From: Actinomortierella ambigua
Taxonomy: Eukaryota; Mortierellomycota; Mortierellomycetes; Mortierellales; Mortierellaceae
Direction of reading: 5' to 3'
Assembly (NCBI GenBank): GCA_016098155.1
Contig: JAAAJB010000261.1
Coordinates: forward strand, 1-46,572
Length of the DNA stretch: 46,572 nt
The position numbers and the translations under genes were made by a program. Below the pieces are notes generated by a model. It saw only the letters and a list, made by a program, of their open reading frames with translations, searched no databases and was not told the DNA's origin. Shown in pieces: positions 42,335 through 46,572 of the stretch. Each line of letters begins with the position of its first letter. Within the stretch, counting starts at the first letter, position 1.

Positions 42335-45300
42335 CTACTTGAAAGGCGCTGTGAGGGGATCGATAATTTGTCCAACCTTGGTCGTGACCCGAGGAAGGGT
42401 AAGGTTCTGGAAGGTGGCGTTGGTGTTCCATTCCTTGCCAACCGGTGCCCGCAGCGACTGCTCGTACTGCTCCCATGTAGTGAAAGGGTGTGGCAGTTTT
42501 GTGATGTTGAAGGCAGCCGCCTTCTTGTCGCGCTTCTCGTTGATAATCACGTGGGCCAATTTGGCATCCTTGCGCTTGCTGATATCCACACCCTCTCCTG
42601 GCTTTGCCTTCTTCACAACAACGTTCTTCTTCTTCTTGGATCCCTTTCCTCCCCATGATCCCTGCAAGTCAATAAGATTGAGAAAAATAAATGTCAGCAA
42701 AACGAATGTAAAAACGCCATTAGCGGAGGGTGTGGTTTCGTCAAGGAAAGGATGAACCATATGAATTTTTCTACTTACCCATCCAGGCAGAGTCATATCG
42801 ACATCCTTGGGACGATCCTGATCGGCAGTCTCTGCCTTCTCCTTGGTAAAATCGGCGACAACGTCATCGTGCGCAAAGGCACGAGCAACCAGCTCGCGTT
42901 GGCTCAGTCGGGCAGCTGACTTGTGAACAATTGTGGGTGTCTCGATCTCCGAATCTCCATCATCACCATGAGACTCGTCGCCATTTTGCTGTTGAGCCAC
43001 AGACTTGGATGCAGGTGCCTCCTTGGCCTTCTTGGCCTTCTTGGCCGTTGCTGGTGCCTCTACTGTTGCTGCTGCCGCGGGTGCATCGGGCTGATTCAAG
43101 CCACGCTCGATCTGGTTCTCCTTGCTGAGCGTCAAGAAGGACTGGGTATCAATCTCCACATCATCATCTGAACCAGCCTCGGCGGCCTTGTGCTTCTTGA
43201 CTCTGGCCTGCAGCTTGTCCACCTTGGAGCTGTCCTTGCTAATATCGACTCCCTTCTTACGAGCAATTTTGCCTTGGTTATGCTTATCCTGCTTCAGCCA
43301 TGGGTTCGATGTACCATCCTCGTCTGAAGAATCGCCTGCAGCTGCTGCAGCGGCGGCAGCGGCGGCAGCAGCAGCCTTCTTTGTGCCAATAGCGACATTG
43401 ACAGGACCAGCCACCTTTGTCGAATGGCCACCCGAAAGGGCCACCTTGTTGATTTGGCCGGCGCTGTTCAACGCCACCTCCTTCTTAGAGGTCGACTTGC
43501 TCTCCTGAGACACTGGGGCATCCGTACCAGCAGCAGCGCCAGCGCCAAAGACCATGCGACCACCGTTGGCAGACACCTTGACGGGCTCGGCCTGGTCCTT
43601 GGCCTTCTTGCCCTTCTTTCCAGCCTTGCTGACAGCCGTCCACTCGTCATCGCTGGACATGTTGGCCATGGCCTCTTCCTCCATCATTTGCTGTCGGAAA
43701 TCCTCGGCTGCCTGCTGAGCAGCGAGCTTGCTCCGCTTGGCAGCTTCCTGCATAAACTTCATGGCAAAGACACCCTTACCGACCTTGGCCTCCATGGCTG
43801 CATCCTCCTCGCGGCCTAGTTGTTCCTCGACCTGTGCCAGCTCATCGAATGCACGCGACTTGACGCCAGAGACATCGTCATCATCAAAGTCGCTATACTC
43901 GCTTTCACCGCCCGACTGCTCTTCATCCGAATCCACGCCCTGGATCTTGCGACGCAACCGCTCACCTCGATCCAGTTGCTCCATGATAGCCTGTCGCGAC
44001 TCGGGATCATGTTGGTTATGGCGCAGCTGCTCCTTTGCCCACTTGCTTGTGTTCTTGTGCTTGAGGGTCATGCGCTCCATCGCACGCTGCTGCTCGGCCT
44101 GCATGCGCTCCTCCTGTACCTGGTAAGGATCCAAGTCGGCCATCTCGGTCGCAGACAGGGCGTGACGTTCGCGCTCCTTCTTCTTGATCTTGCGGTACAG
44201 CTTGGATTTGATCTTGGCCACTCGTTTGGCTCGGATCTCGTCTCGGAACATGAGCTCGCGCATCATTCGCAGCTCCGTCCGCCGCTTCTCGACCTCCTCC
44301 ACCGACATCTTGTTCAACGCCAGCTCTTCAAACTTCATCAGACTCTTCTCTTGCATACCACCCGCCGTCAGCACACTCTCCACCTCCTTCTCCATCTCGG
44401 TCGAAGCGTGGAAATCGCTCGCCAGCGATGCGCTCGATTGCTTGTCCGGTCCTGACGCATTCAGCGGGAAAGCCAGGTGGTCGGCCTGGCGGTTCTTTTG
44501 CACAATCGGCAACCACTTGGACACCTCCTTGCTGGCCTCGGTGTAGGCTGCCTCACGGTTCAGTCGGTCCTGCACAATCTTGGGCAAGGGTGCAGCCAGG
44601 GTCTCAACAGCCTTGCCCTTCTTGTTGTCGCTCTCCAGAGCCTGGATATTCTTCTTCAGCGAACTGAAGCCGGCCTCGTCCTGGAACGTGCCGACAAGAT
44701 CCATCAAATCCAGCTTCTTCTTGTTGCCAGCACTTGCACGGTGCGCCTGCAGGTTGTATTCCGACTCGTCATAGGCCTCCGTACGCTCCCGGAGGTTCTT
44801 GCGAGCCTTCTTGGAGCTCTCAGCGCTGCCGTCCTCTTGCTTGCGCTTCTTCGTCGTGGTCTCGAGAGAATCGATGAAGCTTGTCAGATTGTTGGCCATG
44901 GCCTCGTCGCCCTCGTCCTCAGCCTCGTCATCGTCATCCTCGTCTTCGTCCTCCTCCTCTTCCTCTTCCTCTTCGTCTTCATCACCTTCGCTTCCAGACT
45001 GCTCCTCCTCGCTCTCAGAATCGTTGAATCCTGGGAGCTTGACCTTCTTAGGAAGCTTGACTGGCTCCTCGTCCGACTCGGGCTGATTCAGCATCTCGGA
45101 GAGATCCATGTATTCGGCGCCCTCTTCTTCTTCTTCTTCCTCTTCTTCCTCGCTCTCGCTACCAGCGCTCATCATATCCTCGTCGTCGCTCTCAGCCTTT
45201 TCCTTGCCCTGTAGAATGCAATTTGACAAAAAAAAAGGGGGGGGGAGGGACGGAGGTGTCAGTGGGCACGTTCATCTCTGGCGCAAAAGAGGTACAAAGA

Positions 45301-45751
45301 TACATAGTTGAAGGGTAAAGGAGGGAGGAAGGTGCATGCATACCTTTGCTGAGGGAGCCGCCTTCTTCTTGGTGAGCTTCTTCTGACGATCCTTCGATCC
45401 ATAAAACTGAAAATTCTCAAAGCGCTCCTCATCGTCGTCATCAAAGGCCTCGTCCGAATCAATCTCCTCGTCGTCTTCGTCATCGATGGCGTCTACATGA
45501 TACTCATAGTTGTCCACTGTATCCAGGTGGTGCTTGCGCCGCGTCAGTGCCCTGTTCTCTTCCTCATCATCGATCGAGAACACGTTGTGCAGCGACTGAA
45601 TACTGCCGCCACGGCCGCCGCGGCCACGACCTCTGCCCCGGCCACCTCGTCCACCGCCACCACGGCTACCTCCTCGGCCGCTGCTGTTATTGCCGTTATT
45701 ATTGCCTCCGCGGTTGCCGCCAGGCTGACCTCCTCGTCGTCCTGGTGCCAT
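42335..45751 (-). CDS. UTP14: SSU processome protein Utp14
   Basis: Three exons on the minus strand, 45344-45751, 42779-45208 and 42335-42661, give 1,054 residues. Exon 1 starts MAPGRRGGQPGG with a Gly/Arg-rich (RGG) stretch to about residue 45, then SIQSLHNVFSIDDEEENRA. Exon 2 has long Glu/Asp runs and family blocks such as KKRKQEDGSAESSKKARKN, NREAAYTEASKEVSKW, KFEELALNKMSVEEVEKRR and KIKSKLYRKIKKKERER. Splicing to exon 3 makes LPGWGSWGGKGSKKKKNVVV, the C-terminal Utp14 signature, followed by INEKRDKKAAAFNI and ITKLPHPF. Utp14 recruits and activates the DEAH helicase Dhr1 in 18S rRNA maturation. The RGG N-terminus is longer than I expect for the family; such stretches bind RNA. Yeast Utp14 is about 900 residues. 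Confidence 0.93.
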
Positions 45752-46572
45752 GATTATGAAAGGAAGAGTTGGTGAAGTGAATGAGAGAGGGAGGACCACT
45801 GAATGGAGGGTTCCTCCAACAGGGCATGCTATTTTTTTTTTTTTACCTGCCTTTCTTTTTTGTGGCTTGGCATCAACAACAAAAATTTGAGTTGGTGGCA
45901 AACATTGACAGTCCGAGAGGGAGCAGCGGAATTGACTTGTGCATGGCATGCCTGGTGATTTCTTTTCCGTCTTCCTTTCTGTCTTCCCTTTTCTATCACT
46001 CACTCTCTTCACTCCCCTCTTCCCGCTCAGCACACATGGGCCTCACTGCAATGCTCATGGCAGGTAGGCCATCGTGGAGATACCTATCATCACCGACACA
46101 TACTTGTCGAAGCTTCCGGATTAAAGTATGTGTCGGTGATGATAGCCGTAGTGTCAAGATAGAAAAAGCCTGCATAGAGCGGAATTATGATATCGTATAC
46201 AAGTTTTATTGGCTTTGTTTGTCTGTTCAAACAAGTAAAGGAGAAGCAAGTTGTTGGAGAATTCACTGCTAAAAACCACTGGTCTACTGCCAAAGGGCAC
46301 CGTATTCTTTGTCACGTAAATGGGACGATGTGACGATAACTATCGCAGTTGCTCAAGCTTCGTTTCGACACTGGTAAAGCACTGCACTACATTGCGCTCG
46401 GTGTTTCTGGCGCCACTCATGTCAGCACTGGTAGTTTCAAGTATCAAAACAAAGCTGAGGATGCGAATCATCGGCAACGACTGAATCTTGTATCGGCATC
46501 GTCAAGCTTATTTGTTGCTCCACTTACATGGCCTCTCCTCTCTCGCCACACACCTTCAGACACATCATGTAC
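45752..46572. other. Right-edge region upstream of UTP14
   Basis: The UTP14 promoter and leader are presumably within the first few hundred bases. A perfect hairpin lies at 46084-46145. The final ~300 bp holds no recognised gene. Confidence 0.5.
46084..46145. repeat. Perfect 21-bp inverted repeat (hairpin)
   Basis: Arms 46084-46104 and 46125-46145 are exact reverse complements over 21 bp, with a 20-bp loop. Outside the stem, TAC pairs again across a 2-base bulge. Possible roles are a microRNA-like precursor, a transposon end or a protein-binding site; none is proven. Confidence 0.9.

Overview
The window reads as a gene-dense, intron-containing nuclear segment of a fungus. Genes have short GT-AG introns, pyrimidine-rich leaders, AATAAA-type signals and typical fungal nuclear proteins. 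A Sel1-repeat protein kinase, a giant low-complexity F-box/LRR protein and CT-rich intergenic stretches fit an early-diverging fungus such as a Mucoromycota/Mortierella relative. That placement is inference; no rRNA or phylogenetic marker is present.

Left third (1-17.1 kb): a proline-rich single-pass membrane protein with a cysteine-rich tail (1556-2890, +); a four-exon glutamine-synthetase-family enzyme (4342-6751, +); a five-exon SND2/TMEM208 ER-targeting protein (6891-7911, -); the mRNA 3'-end cleavage factor Rna14/CstF77 (8177-12358, +); and a three-finger C2H2 transcription factor (13490-14773, +). SND2 and RNA14 are divergent, and the synthetase and SND2 are convergent.

Middle (17.1-31.3 kb): an F-box/LRR protein of about 1,481 residues (17112-21557, +) is followed by two small secreted-protein genes on the minus strand. 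The 3' third of the F-box gene and everything after it is tandemly duplicated: copy 1 is 19845-25546 and copy 2 is 25547-31113. The junction has a 2-bp microhomology. The duplicated F-box piece is a pseudogene, but both secreted genes are intact in both copies. In the second secreted gene the two copies have diverged mostly at amino-acid-changing positions, more than the non-coding flanks, which suggests diversifying selection. A 209-bp non-coding block further out is identical between the copies. This duplicated secretory module is the best candidate for something undescribed here.

Right third (31.3-46.6 kb): the ribosome-biogenesis kinase RIO2 (31316-33264, +); a five-exon SANT/Myb-domain protein (33502-35398, +); a TKL-like kinase fused to about 13 Sel1 repeats (36141-38972, -), whose repeat array continues as decayed relics past the stop codon; and two small-subunit processome genes, UTP7 (39783-41758, +) and UTP14 (42335-45751, -), transcribed towards each other. 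RIO2, UTP7 and UTP14 all act in 40S maturation. The right edge holds a perfect 21-bp-stem hairpin (46084-46145).

Exon boundaries were placed by hand from reading frame, GT/AG signals and family conservation. No tRNA, rRNA, CRISPR array or transposase was found.
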